Source: Granulosicoccus sp964390335 (GTDB lineage: Bacteria; Pseudomonadota; Gammaproteobacteria; Granulosicoccales; Granulosicoccaceae). From it: a stretch of 64,000 nt of DNA. Location: assembly GCA_964390335.1 (NCBI GenBank), contig CAYMHU010000020.1:4937-68936 (forward strand), read 5' to 3'. Position numbers and translations under genes: made by a program. Below the pieces are notes generated by a model. It worked only from the letters and a program-made list of their open reading frames with translations, was not told where the DNA came from and did not search any database. Shown here piece by piece: positions 43,899 to 53,029 of the stretch. Numbering within the stretch: position 1 is the first letter of the stretch; the number at the start of each line of letters is the position of its first letter.

Positions 43899-44211
43899 CT
43901 AAGCTATCCAACATTGTATTAGGGCAGCTGGCACTATAGCAGTCCAGCACGAGACTGCTGCGCCCAACGCAAGTATGTTGGGCAAGCTCGAACCAAGTGT
44001 CAGCATTTCATACTGTGACCGAACTCGTGAACCCAAAAGCCTAAAACTACCGATTTAGACACGACTTCATTAGCTAGCACACGCAATATGGCGAAATTTC
44101 GTCGACTTCTCGCCGTAATGCGTGCTGCGAGAGGTTTAGCTTGAGACATAGCGAAAAATCACGCAATATAAGCGTACAACTAAAACTCGATCCAACTTGG
44201 AGAATAACTCT
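43899..44211. promoter_or_regulatory. Upstream region of the TAXI-TRAP genes
   Basis: No gene is seen in these 313 bp. The 9-mer ACGCAATAT occurs at 44081-44089 and again at 44161-44169, 80 bp apart. A 10-bp palindrome CGAAATTTCG lies at 44092-44101. These may belong to the transporter promoter; factors are unknown. Confidence 0.4.
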
Positions 44212-45201
44212 ATGTTTAGAAAACTAACGGCCGCGCTGGTGGTTGGTATGGTTACGGCCTTACCGATCACAGCGGCTAACGCAAACGATTACATTCTTAA
44301 CACCGCTTCTACGGGTGGTACCTATCATCCAGTGGGCACGGCTATCGCAACGCTGTCTAAGATTAAATTACTGCCAAAAGAAAAATTCAGCCTAACCGCC
44401 GTTAACTCAGCTGGCTCTGGCGCTAACGTACAAGCAATGGCTGCCAACACGGCGCAGTTCGCTATCGTTCAAGGTTTGTTCGGCGCGTACGCGGCAACTG
44501 GTACAGGCCCGGTTACTGAAAAACAGGAAAATCTGCGTTCTGTCAGCATGCTTTGGCAAAATGTTGAGCAATTTGTACTCGCGAATGAACACGTCAAATC
44601 AGGCACCGCCTCGGATATGTTGAATTTGGATGGTGAAACTCTGGCTTTGGGAAAAGAGAACTCAGGAACATTGGGATCTAACAAAGTGTTATTGGGCGGC
44701 CTAGGTGTAAATATGGACGGCATAAAAATGCTGTACGCAGGCTACGGCCCTTCTGCTGATGCAATGGCCAACGGTCAGGCAGCCGGTGCTGGCATGCCTT
44801 CCGGGCCTCCAACCAGCGCAGTAACAAAGCTAATGTCTACTAACAGCGATAAATTCACCATTTTAAATGTCACCGCTGAAGAAGCAGAAAAAATGGATGG
44901 TGGTCGCAAGTTGTGGGTACCGTACACTATTGCTGCCGGTACTTATCCTGGACAAACTGCAGATATCGAAACCATCGCTCAGCCAAACTTTCTAGCGGTA
45001 AACGCTGATGTGGATGAAAACCACGTGTATCTGCTTACAAAAACGATCTACGAGAACCTACCGTTCCTGAATGCTATCCATAAAGCGACCTTGGCAATGG
45101 ATGTCAACAAGGCAATGGCTGGTCTACCTGTGCCACTACACCCTGGCGCAATTAAATATTACAAAGAAGTAGGTCTGGACATTCCTGAACACTTGATGTA
45201 A
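44212..45201 (+). CDS. TAXI-family TRAP transporter solute-binding protein
   Basis: A periplasmic receptor of 329 residues. The signal peptide is residues 1 to about 24 (ending ANA). The TAXI signature YILNTASTGGTYHPVGTAIATL starts the mature protein, and the NSAGSGANVQAMAANTAQFAIVQG segment follows. ATG 44212 is preferred for its GGAG ribosome site; an upstream start adds five residues. Related proteins bind glutamate, other carboxylates or unidentified compounds. The fused permease is the next gene. Confidence 0.92.
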   Translation: MFRKLTAALVVGMVTALPITAANANDYILNTASTGGTYHPVGTAIATLSKIKLLPKEKFSLTAVNSAGSGANVQAMAANTAQFAIVQGLFGAYAATGTGPVTEKQENLRSVSMLWQNVEQFVLANEHVKSGTASDMLNLDGETLALGKENSGTLGSNKVLLGGLGVNMDGIKMLYAGYGPSADAMANGQAAGAGMPSGPPTSAVTKLMSTNSDKFTILNVTAEEAEKMDGGRKLWVPYTIAAGTYPGQTADIETIAQPNFLAVNADVDENHVYLLTKTIYENLPFLNAIHKATLAMDVNKAMAGLPVPLHPGAIKYYKEVGLDIPEHLM

Positions 45202-45218
45202 TTGTTCGATGCAACTCT

Positions 45219-45241
45219 GCTCCGGCGTCCACCGCCGGAGC
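45219..45241 (+). promoter_or_regulatory. Intercistronic stem-loop between binding protein and permease
   Basis: A 9-bp GC-rich perfect stem (GCTCCGGCG / CGCCGGAGC) with a 5-base loop begins 18 bp after the binding-protein stop. There is no strong T-run. Such hairpins often protect the 3' end of the upstream message so that binding protein is made in excess over permease. Confidence 0.55.
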
Positions 45242-45312
45242 ACGTTGTTTCACAACTGGTGTACACCTAACGCACTCCCATTTTTTCCACACTTAAATAA
45301 CTGGGTTGATGT

Positions 45313-47472
45313 ATGGCCGTTACAAATCCTGAAAGCGCTCCTACTATTAACCCTGATAACGACCAACCCAACTTCAAAGACCGTTTGTTCGATATCGATT
45401 TCGTATCGAAAAACCTTTACCCCTACTTATTTCTGTTTATTGCAGTGTGCTTGTTCGGCATCTGGCACGTTGCCACTAATGTGTATTTGCATGAACCCGG
45501 TCGATGGCAAAATTGCATCCACTTTGCAGGCTTTGCTTTTCTCGCGGCCATTACAACCAGTGGCTCGCATAAAAATGGATTTGGCGCCCGATTTTGGTTG
45601 AACTTTGTGTTTGGCGTGGTAGTCGCGTTTAGCTCACTATGGGTTGCCGGTGCTGAAAACGGTGTATACGAACGGACATTAGCGAAAACCGGGTTGAGCT
45701 GGCAATTTAGTTTTATGGATTGGTTTGCGGGCATTGCCGTTATCGTTGGCGTTATCGAATTAACCCGCCGCCTCACGGGCTGGATAATTCCAATACTGGT
45801 TGTCCTTGCATTGTCATACAACTTGTTTCTTGGAGAAATGCTACCCGGTGCATTTAGAGCTGCAAGCCTGCCATTGAATGATGTGCTATTCCGATCACTG
45901 TATAACGATGAGGGCATGTTTGGCATTATCACAACCATCTCGTCTGCCAACATTACGTTGTTTATGATCTTTGGCGCGTTTCTGGTTGTGTCTGGCGCAT
46001 CAGATTTTGTTATCGAGTTATCTAAATCTATTGCAGGCAAGTTACGCGGCGGTGCTGCGTTCGTTGCAGTAATGTCGTCTGCTCTCACCGGTACTATTTC
46101 AGGATCGGCCGTTGCTAACACAGCATCAACTGGCGTTATAACGATTCCACTTATGAAATCCAACGGATTTCGCGGGCAATTTGCTGCAGGTGTTGAAGCA
46201 TCAGCGTCCACCGGCGGGCAATTAATGCCACCCATTATGGGCGCCGGTGCATTCATCATGGCAAGTTATACCGGTATTGACTACGGGCGTATTGTGGCCG
46301 TGTCAGTTATTCCGGCTATGTTGTATTTTTTATCGGTCGGTTTTGTTGTGCGCATAGAAGCCATGAAATACAACATTGGTACTGAACAAGCACAACAAAT
46401 AGATAAAAAGAAAATCTGGGCCGGAGCACTCAACTTTGTGTTGCCGTTAACTGTCATGACAGCGATGCTAATTTCAGGCAAAACGCCGAGTTATGCCGCG
46501 TGTATGGCAATAGCCACGCTGATTGTGGTGAGTTGGTTTACACCCAATAAAATGTTCTTCAAGAAAATTTGTAAAGCACTCGCTTTGGGCATTCAAACTT
46601 CCATCATGACTGCCGTGTTGTTGGTTGCAGTTGGCCTCATTAATAATGCAGTAACCACATCGGGCTTAGCCAATACATTCTCGTTAATGATTGCGCAGTG
46701 GTCACAAGGCTCACTGTTGATTGCATTAACGCTGGTAGCCATTGCATCGTTAGTACTTGGCATGGGTTTACCGGTTACTGCAGCCTACATAGTCTTGTCT
46801 ATCCTGTCGGCTCCAGCCCTTGCCGGCATGCTCGCAGACGGGATAATCGTTCAACAATTGGTAAACGGCATTAGCGACCCCGTAGCAGCGGCATCCTTTA
46901 TGTTGGTTGACTCTCCATTGGTTGCGAAGGTGGCCACCGGTATGACCTTAACCGAAGCCCAACAATTAATGGGATCGATCCCGTTTGAACTTGCAGTGGT
47001 ATTGCGCCCGGCGTTAGTGAATCCTGAGCTAATGACCACCTTTTTGTTAACAGCGCATTTAATCGTGTTCTGGTTAAGCCAGGATAGCAACGTTACCCCT
47101 CCGGTTTGTCTTGCCGCGTTTACAGCTGCAGGTATCGCCAAATCCCCCCCAATGGCAACAGGTGTGGAGGCCTGGAAAATTGCGAAAGGGCTCTATATTG
47201 TGCCCCTGATATTTGCCTATACACCACTGATTGGTGGCGACTTTCTAACCGTTGCACAAATTGGCTTCTTCAGTTTATTTGGCATATACGCAACAAATGT
47301 ATTACTGCAGCGCTACAGTGAAGGCCCGATGAGCTGGTGGATGTATATTCCTTTAATTGCAGGTGGCGCCGCCGCTTTTTATCCGATGCACTTAGTCGCT
47401 AATATTGCAGGTGCGGTATTGGTGGTTAGTGTTATCGCTTTATCTAAGCGTCGCGCATCAGCTATTGCTTAG
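45313..47472 (+). CDS. TRAP transporter fused permease (DctQM type)
   Basis: A 719-residue inner-membrane protein that joins the small DctQ-like and large DctM-like TRAP subunits. The first 210 residues hold about six hydrophobic helices; the large subunit follows with the family blocks GTISGSAVANTASTGVITIPLMK (about 258-280) and ASASTGGQLMPPIMGAGAFIMA. Transport is driven by an ion gradient, with substrate delivered by the TAXI protein. Large frames on the opposite strand are shadows. Confidence 0.92.
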   Translation: MAVTNPESAPTINPDNDQPNFKDRLFDIDFVSKNLYPYLFLFIAVCLFGIWHVATNVYLHEPGRWQNCIHFAGFAFLAAITTSGSHKNGFGARFWLNFVFGVVVAFSSLWVAGAENGVYERTLAKTGLSWQFSFMDWFAGIAVIVGVIELTRRLTGWIIPILVVLALSYNLFLGEMLPGAFRAASLPLNDVLFRSLYNDEGMFGIITTISSANITLFMIFGAFLVVSGASDFVIELSKSIAGKLRGGAAFVAVMSSALTGTISGSAVANTASTGVITIPLMKSNGFRGQFAAGVEASASTGGQLMPPIMGAGAFIMASYTGIDYGRIVAVSVIPAMLYFLSVGFVVRIEAMKYNIGTEQAQQIDKKKIWAGALNFVLPLTVMTAMLISGKTPSYAACMAIATLIVVSWFTPNKMFFKKICKALALGIQTSIMTAVLLVAVGLINNAVTTSGLANTFSLMIAQWSQGSLLIALTLVAIASLVLGMGLPVTAAYIVLSILSAPALAGMLADGIIVQQLVNGISDPVAAASFMLVDSPLVAKVATGMTLTEAQQLMGSIPFELAVVLRPALVNPELMTTFLLTAHLIVFWLSQDSNVTPPVCLAAFTAAGIAKSPPMATGVEAWKIAKGLYIVPLIFAYTPLIGGDFLTVAQIGFFSLFGIYATNVLLQRYSEGPMSWWMYIPLIAGGAAAFYPMHLVANIAGAVLVVSVIALSKRRASAIA

Positions 47473-47523
47473 CCTTTATACTCATCACGCACTTTGCTAC
47501 ACAGACAACCGGGCGGAATCATC

Positions 47524-48294
47524 TTATCGCTCCGATAAAATTCTGGATTGGTATGCCCGAATAAGAAACAACAAGCCCACCGCTGGAGCAACATGCTTAA
47601 TACTATGGCCACTAACAACGCCCAGTATATTGTGTATTGGCTCATCAAAATGCTCACATAATTTTGCTAAGACATAGCTGGCAAGAACCAGCCAATACGT
47701 ATTGGCAAGGCTAAATTTTGATTTAAAGAATAACAAGATGATTGGCACAGTAACCAGAGGAAAAAACTGCACAACGGCGTATAAGCGTAAATCTCCAGCA
47801 CCAGCATGTTCGGTGTACCACCAATAAATCACCGACAACACACCAATTGTCAGCAACGGTAGTAACAACAATCTGCCCAAACGTTCGGAAATAAACTCAG
47901 CTATCAGGATTGAATATAGCCCCATAAAAGCAACGGTCATCGGCAATCTATCCCAGACCAAAGACTGGTTATCTGGGGATAAGTGATAGTACGCGGACCC
48001 AATGCCGACTAGCGCTACACCGGCAAAGAGTGACCAGTACGCAAACCAATTCGATACCACGATCTTCGACGGACTGTGTTTGATCCTGCTGATCACGATC
48101 AGCCCGTACAGTCCAACCAATACAAACGGCAAATTCGACAGTACATTCAGCGCGTTTGGTATGCCCAACAGCATCCCTTGATCGGCAAAATTATGGTACC
48201 CGATGTCTTGCGGTACGGGATCGACAACAATGTAGGAACAAACCGTTACCAGCATTGTCAATAGTATTAATGTGTAGCCCGTTTTGCGATGCAT
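47524..48294 (-). CDS. Ceramidase-like (CREST-superfamily) membrane protein
   Basis: A multi-pass membrane protein with about seven hydrophobic helices. Conserved polar residues typical of the alkaline ceramidase/CREST group are visible: GSAYYHLSPDNQSLVWDRLPM near 95-115 and the C-terminal HSIKHVAPA. These supply zinc ligands and a catalytic acid in known members. ATG 48294 is chosen; a TTG at 48327 would extend over a palindrome. The lipid substrate in a bacterium without obvious sphingolipids is uncertain. Confidence 0.75.
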   Translation of the reverse strand: MHRKTGYTLILLTMLVTVCSYIVVDPVPQDIGYHNFADQGMLLGIPNALNVLSNLPFVLVGLYGLIVISRIKHSPSKIVVSNWFAYWSLFAGVALVGIGSAYYHLSPDNQSLVWDRLPMTVAFMGLYSILIAEFISERLGRLLLLPLLTIGVLSVIYWWYTEHAGAGDLRLYAVVQFFPLVTVPIILLFFKSKFSLANTYWLVLASYVLAKLCEHFDEPIHNILGVVSGHSIKHVAPAVGLLFLIRAYQSRILSER

Positions 48295-48632
48295 AGATAT
48301 AGATGTAGTGTTCGATTTTTCGAACAATATGTATAGTTACGTAGAAATATAGTACACGTTATTAAAGCGTAACTTTTGTTGTAATGTTACGGAGTAGATT
48401 TTCAACCGTTTTTCGATGATCTATGTTGAATATTTCAACGTAGTAATTGTAGCTAATCAGATGCACTGTTCAATTTCATTGATCAATTACCAGATGATTA
48501 TCGAGTATCGTTTTGGCTTGTACGAACAGGTTTACGATTCCAAAGAATAGTCAAACCCCACGCTTTGAGGCCCAAACACTAAACATTTATTTTGCTGCTG
48601 CAAAATTCCTTACGCATTAAATTGGTAGTCGT
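48295..48632. promoter_or_regulatory. Divergent promoter region between ceramidase-like gene and lysR
   Basis: An AT-rich region holding both promoters. TGTTCGA and TCGAACA flank four Ts at 48309-48326, a perfect 7-bp dyad of the T-N11-A shape favoured by LysR regulators. Ending 15 bp ahead of the ceramidase-like ATG, it would be well placed to control that gene. Confidence 0.45.
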
Positions 48633-49568
48633 ATGGATAGATTAAAAGATATGGAGCTGTTCGTTAGGATCGTTGAGTGCGACGGTCTTGCGGCAGCCGG
48701 AAGGGAGCTTGGACTAACACCCTCTAGTGTGTCTATGCGAATTAAGAATCTGGAGGAACACTATCAAGTTAAGCTACTAACAAGGACAACACGCAGCATC
48801 AAACTTACCGAAAGCGGGCAAGAATTTTATAAAGATAGCTTGCAGATGCTTGAAGACATCAGTCAGATAGAAAATAAACTGCAGTTCTCGCAGAAGAAAA
48901 TGGGAGGCCCGCTTCGAATCACATGCACTTCTGACTTAGGCAGACAACACATCATTCCTTTGTTAAATGATTTCGTATCGAAGCATCCAGATGTCAACCC
49001 ATTCATCAACCTGAGCGATTCAATTACTGATTTAACCGAAAGTAATATTGACATTGCTATCCGCTACGGTATTTCTCCGGACAGTCAGCTAATCGCACAA
49101 AAAATTTCAGAGAATCATCGCGTGCTGTGTGCATCACCTGAGTATCTGGCTCGGTGTGGCAGACCGAAGAACTACAGTGAACTGACGGACCACTCGTGCT
49201 TAATCATGGTCCACGCAAAAAGACCACTAGTAAAATGGTATTTCCAAACACCTGACGGTGAAAAATCCCTAACAGTGCCAACAACACGCTCATGCGACGA
49301 CGGGGCGCAAATCCGACAATGGGCTGCAGATGGAGCCGGGATCGCGTTAAAGCCCTACTGGGATGTTGCCAACGATTTGGCTGCCGGCAATCTGGTTACT
49401 GTACTGGAAGAGTTTAAGCCGGATTATCAAAGTAAGAATTTGTCTATCGGCTCGGACCTATACGTAGCTTATCAAGACCGAAAATACGTACCGAATCGCA
49501 CGCGGGAATTTATAAAAGTGCTGAAAAATCATTTTGCAGAATACTTGCTACACAAGGCGGCTGTTTAG
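48633..49568 (+). CDS. LysR-family transcriptional regulator
   Basis: A 311-residue LTTR. The N-terminal winged helix (LFVRIVECDGLAAAGRELGLTPSSVSMRIKNLE, about 9-41) is followed by a long linker helix and a two-lobed effector domain from residue 90. It is closest to the group of LysR proteins that control neighbouring oxidoreductase or efflux genes. The effector is unknown. The divergent ceramidase-like gene is a possible target. Confidence 0.88.
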   Translation: MDRLKDMELFVRIVECDGLAAAGRELGLTPSSVSMRIKNLEEHYQVKLLTRTTRSIKLTESGQEFYKDSLQMLEDISQIENKLQFSQKKMGGPLRITCTSDLGRQHIIPLLNDFVSKHPDVNPFINLSDSITDLTESNIDIAIRYGISPDSQLIAQKISENHRVLCASPEYLARCGRPKNYSELTDHSCLIMVHAKRPLVKWYFQTPDGEKSLTVPTTRSCDDGAQIRQWAADGAGIALKPYWDVANDLAAGNLVTVLEEFKPDYQSKNLSIGSDLYVAYQDRKYVPNRTREFIKVLKNHFAEYLLHKAAV

Positions 49569-49600
49569 TACAGCGTTCTCAGTGCCCGTTTTATCGGCAC

Positions 49601-51250
49601 TCAGTCTGTGCGTGCAAACAATCCGCGTACTAAGCACAGCAACCCAACACCGCCCAAAAGCCAAGTCCACCAAGGCACGCCAATGGAACCAGCCACGTGG
49701 GCGCTACCGATCAGTGCCGCTGACAAGACTAACGCAAACCCGGTAATAGAATATCGTAATGACTTCGATGCAGCCGCAGGTTCTGTTGCTGACATAAAGT
49801 GTTGGCGGCCTTGCTCATTGATTGCTTTTTTACTCTGCAGATAATCATGTACCAACATCGGCATGTGCGGCATAGCATTCAAGATTAATGGTGCCTGGTC
49901 GACAAATTTCCTGGCTAAGGCTTTTGGCCCACGACGCTCCACAACCCACTCCTCTAAGAATGGTTTCGCGGTTTCCCATAAATCTAACTCTGGATAAAGC
50001 TGGCGCCCTAAACCTTCTATATTCAGGAGCGTTTTTTGTAACAGGACCAATTGCGGTTGCACTTCCATTTCAAATCGACGCGCGGTTTGGAACAGTTGCA
50101 ACAACACATTTCCAAACGAAATCTCCGCTAAGGGTTTTTCAAAAATAGGACCACAAACAGAGCGGATAGCAGCTTCGAACTCCGATACCCTGGTATGAGG
50201 TGGCACCCAACCCGAATCAACGTGCAGCTGTGCTACCCGTTTGAAATCTGAACGGAAAAAAGCCAACATATTTTCGCCCAGATAGTGCAAGTCTTCGTCG
50301 GTCAGACTACCAACTATCCCGAAGTCCACCGATAAAAACATGGGGTAAGCAGGCTTATCAGGCGATACAAAAATATTGCCCGGATGCATATCAGCGTGGA
50401 AGAAATTATGCTTGAACAGTTGGGTGTAAAAAATTTCCACCGCATGTTCCGCCAATAACTTCATATCCATACCGATATCGTTCATGGCAGAAATATCTCG
50501 AATTGGAATACCCGAGATACGCTCCATTACCATCACGTTTTGGCGAGTCAGATCCCAGTAAATATCCGGGATATACAAGATATCTGAATCTTTGAAATTA
50601 TTTTTAAATACGACGGCGTTGGAAGCTTCGTAAATCAGGTTTAATTCGTTATGAATAGTATGGTCGTATTCAGTTACAACCTCGCGGGGTCGCATTCGCT
50701 TGCCATCGGATAAGCCGATAGCCGCCATATCGGCCAACAAATACATGAGCGATAAATCTCTATCAATGAGTTTATCAATACCGGGCCGCAGGACTTTTAC
50801 TACAATCTCTTGTCCATCGTGCATGATTGCGCCATGCACCTGCGCAATAGATGCTGAAGCCAATGGTTCAGTTTCAAATTCATGGAACAGGTAATCTACT
50901 GAGCTACCCAACGCCGACTCAATAACGGCTTTCGCTTCTTCTCCAGCAAAAGGTGGTACTTGATCCTGCAAGATTGCCAGCTCATCACCGATATCATCGG
51001 GTAATAAATCGCGGCGTGTCGATAACATTTGACCCAGTTTCACAAACACCGGACCCAGTTCTTCCAACGCTAAACGGATGCGTACCCCACGCGGTAGACT
51101 TCGGTTGTCAGAGTTCAACCATCGCGTTGGCGACAAGATAAATAAATGGCGCAAATAATCGAACCGGCTGTTTTCTAAAAACAGGGCTTCAAGGCCGTAC
51201 TTAACCATGACGCGTTCTATGGTTAGTAGTCGCGAGATGCTTTTAATCAT
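49601..51250 (-). CDS. ubiB: Ubiquinone biosynthesis protein kinase-like UbiB
   Basis: An ADCK/UbiB-family atypical kinase of 549 residues that supports ubiquinone synthesis. The KxGQ signature appears as FVKLGQMLSTRRDLLP near 69-84, the invariant ERISG near 230 and ADMHPGNIF near 280. Two C-terminal hydrophobic helices (about 500-520 and 523-542) anchor it in the inner membrane. It overlaps ubiJ by 4 bp in the usual ubiE-ubiJ-ubiB order. Confidence 0.95.
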   Translation of the reverse strand: MIKSISRLLTIERVMVKYGLEALFLENSRFDYLRHLFILSPTRWLNSDNRSLPRGVRIRLALEELGPVFVKLGQMLSTRRDLLPDDIGDELAILQDQVPPFAGEEAKAVIESALGSSVDYLFHEFETEPLASASIAQVHGAIMHDGQEIVVKVLRPGIDKLIDRDLSLMYLLADMAAIGLSDGKRMRPREVVTEYDHTIHNELNLIYEASNAVVFKNNFKDSDILYIPDIYWDLTRQNVMVMERISGIPIRDISAMNDIGMDMKLLAEHAVEIFYTQLFKHNFFHADMHPGNIFVSPDKPAYPMFLSVDFGIVGSLTDEDLHYLGENMLAFFRSDFKRVAQLHVDSGWVPPHTRVSEFEAAIRSVCGPIFEKPLAEISFGNVLLQLFQTARRFEMEVQPQLVLLQKTLLNIEGLGRQLYPELDLWETAKPFLEEWVVERRGPKALARKFVDQAPLILNAMPHMPMLVHDYLQSKKAINEQGRQHFMSATEPAAASKSLRYSITGFALVLSAALIGSAHVAGSIGVPWWTWLLGGVGLLCLVRGLFARTD

Positions 51251-51858
51251 GACGACTTGTTGGCCTTATTTTCGAGTATCGCCATTCTCGCGTCTAGTCG
51301 ATCTGTTTGTTCACGCAATGCTTCTACTTCTGCACAGAAACGTTTGATTTCAGAATTGGGGGCGAGAATGTTAACTTCTTCCTGTAAATATTCGCTGGTG
51401 TTTTGCTTTAGGCTTGTACTGGTGTCGCCCAACCAATCACTAAACTGACGACCAACGCGGCCTAACTGATGTGCGACAGAGTCTCCGGTGATGGGCGCCA
51501 CAACTTCTTCCAAATCGATGTCGATACCGGATAAAATTGCGCGCAGCTTGTTCGCTGTGGCCGTATCGCCACTGAGCGTGACGTCGCCTTTATATAAGGC
51601 ATCGGTTTTATATCGAAGCGACAGCAGCGCAGTTGCGCTGCCAGTAATGGTGGTATCTGGTTCATCATCGAAGGTACCTGCAACATCCACTTCGTTATCC
51701 ATGACAAACAAGTGCATGGTAACGGCTGGCGAGGTGCAGTTTATGCGTATCACTTTGCCATCTATTTCGGACAACGCATTTTTCGTATGCGGATCGAGCC
51801 GCAACACGGTAGCAATGCCTTGTTGCACTGCAAATGATAACGGTGACGGTAAATCCAT
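51247..51858 (-). CDS. ubiJ: Ubiquinone biosynthesis accessory factor UbiJ
   Basis: A 203-residue protein with an N-terminal SCP2 lipid-binding domain (about 10-110) and a C-terminal charged coiled coil (about 165-200). UbiJ helps assemble the soluble Ubi complex that carries hydrophobic quinone intermediates. It lies between ubiE and ubiB, as in E. coli. Confidence 0.9.
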   Translation of the reverse strand: MDLPSPLSFAVQQGIATVLRLDPHTKNALSEIDGKVIRINCTSPAVTMHLFVMDNEVDVAGTFDDEPDTTITGSATALLSLRYKTDALYKGDVTLSGDTATANKLRAILSGIDIDLEEVVAPITGDSVAHQLGRVGRQFSDWLGDTSTSLKQNTSEYLQEEVNILAPNSEIKRFCAEVEALREQTDRLDARMAILENKANKSS

Positions 51859-51884
51859 TAGGCTGGCTCGAATCGTCAGTGGAG

Positions 51885-52655
51885 TTAAACCTTAAAACCC
51901 TTGTGCAAGGCCACAACCCCACCAGTTAAGTTGTGGTAGCTGGTTTTAAAAAAGCCAGCTGTGTCCATCATGGTTTTTAAGGTTTCCTGATCGGGATGCA
52001 TGCGGATGGATTCTGCCAAATAGCGATAACTATCAGCATCATTGGCAACAAGTTTGCCCATGAACGGCAATGCAGTAAACGAGTATGCATCGTAGGCTTT
52101 ACTGAGTAACGGCAGCACTGGCTTTGAAAACTCCAACACCAATAAACGGCCACCTGGCTTTAATACTCGATGCATTGATTCCAAAGCACGATCTTTGTTG
52201 GTTACGTTGCGCAATCCAAAAGCGATAGTGATGCAGTCGAATGTGTTGTCTTCGAATGGTAACTGCTCGGCATCAGCCAACGTGTATTCAATATTACCCA
52301 CTATGCCCTTATCAGTTAATCGTTCACGACCAACTCGCAACATAGACTCGTTTATATCTGCCAATACAACCCGGCCTTTACTGCCCACTCGGTGCGAGAA
52401 TTTCGCAGCCAAGTCGCCGGTGCCACCAGCAAGATCCAATACGGTTTGCCCTGGTCGCACTGCTGATTGCTCGATCGTAAAACGCTTCCACAAACGGTGC
52501 ACACCAAATGACATGAGATCGTTCATGACATCGTATTTATCGGCCACCGAATGAAAGACATCTCCGACCATGCCGGCTTTTGCATCGGCATCAACTGTTT
52601 GATAGCCGAAATGTGTTTTGTCGTTACTTTTCCTGTTGTTAAGGGTCTCTTCCAT
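51885..52655 (-). CDS. ubiE: Ubiquinone/menaquinone C-methyltransferase UbiE
   Basis: A class I methyltransferase for the C2 methylation of the quinone ring. Motif I is VLDLAGGTGDLAAKF (about 69-83 of the preferred product), and FDCITIAFGLRNVTN near 136 is characteristic. ATG 52655 gives 256 residues, near the E. coli length; the frame opening at 52694 overlaps the DUF971 gene. It begins the ubiE-ubiJ-ubiB block. Confidence 0.94.
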   Translation of the reverse strand: MEETLNNRKSNDKTHFGYQTVDADAKAGMVGDVFHSVADKYDVMNDLMSFGVHRLWKRFTIEQSAVRPGQTVLDLAGGTGDLAAKFSHRVGSKGRVVLADINESMLRVGRERLTDKGIVGNIEYTLADAEQLPFEDNTFDCITIAFGLRNVTNKDRALESMHRVLKPGGRLLVLEFSKPVLPLLSKAYDAYSFTALPFMGKLVANDADSYRYLAESIRMHPDQETLKTMMDTAGFFKTSYHNLTGGVVALHKGFKV

Positions 52656-52659
52656 CGTA

Positions 52660-53022
52660 TTATCCCTGCTCGCCTTTATGCGTATGTCCGGCATCGGCCA
52701 AACGTTGTAAATACTGCTTCCAGTTTTCTTCGTAGTTTTGCCCTAAACCATGCAATAAAGACCAACTAAAAATGCCGCTGTTATGCCCATCGTCAAAATG
52801 TATTTTGAGAGCGTAGTTACCGGCTGGTTCTAGTTTTTCGATACCAACTGACTCTTTACCCACTTGCAACACTTCTTGGCCGGGACCGTGGCCCTGTACC
52901 TCAGCTGACGGTGAATTTACGCGTAAATATTCACACGGCAAATTGAATGTAGAACCATCGTCAAAGCTGACTTCAAGCACGCGGCTTTTTTGATGCAGTT
53001 TTATTTCAGTGGGTCGGGTCAT
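52660..53022 (-). CDS. DUF971 family protein
   Basis: A 120-residue protein with the N-terminal gamma-butyrobetaine-hydroxylase-like (DUF971) domain: VSFDDGSTFNLPCEYLRVNSPSAEV and YALKIHFDDGHNSGIFSW. The family occurs near hslUV and ubi genes in many gammaproteobacteria and may bind iron-sulfur clusters. The exact role is unresolved. It starts 7 bp after hslU. Confidence 0.88.
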   Translation of the reverse strand: MTRPTEIKLHQKSRVLEVSFDDGSTFNLPCEYLRVNSPSAEVQGHGPGQEVLQVGKESVGIEKLEPAGNYALKIHFDDGHNSGIFSWSLLHGLGQNYEENWKQYLQRLADAGHTHKGEQG

Positions 53023-53029
53023 GCTTCAC

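Noticed and set aside
45423..46259. 278-codon minus-strand frame inside the TRAP permease
   Set aside because: A shadow of the clearly coding plus-strand permease; no ribosome site or family match.
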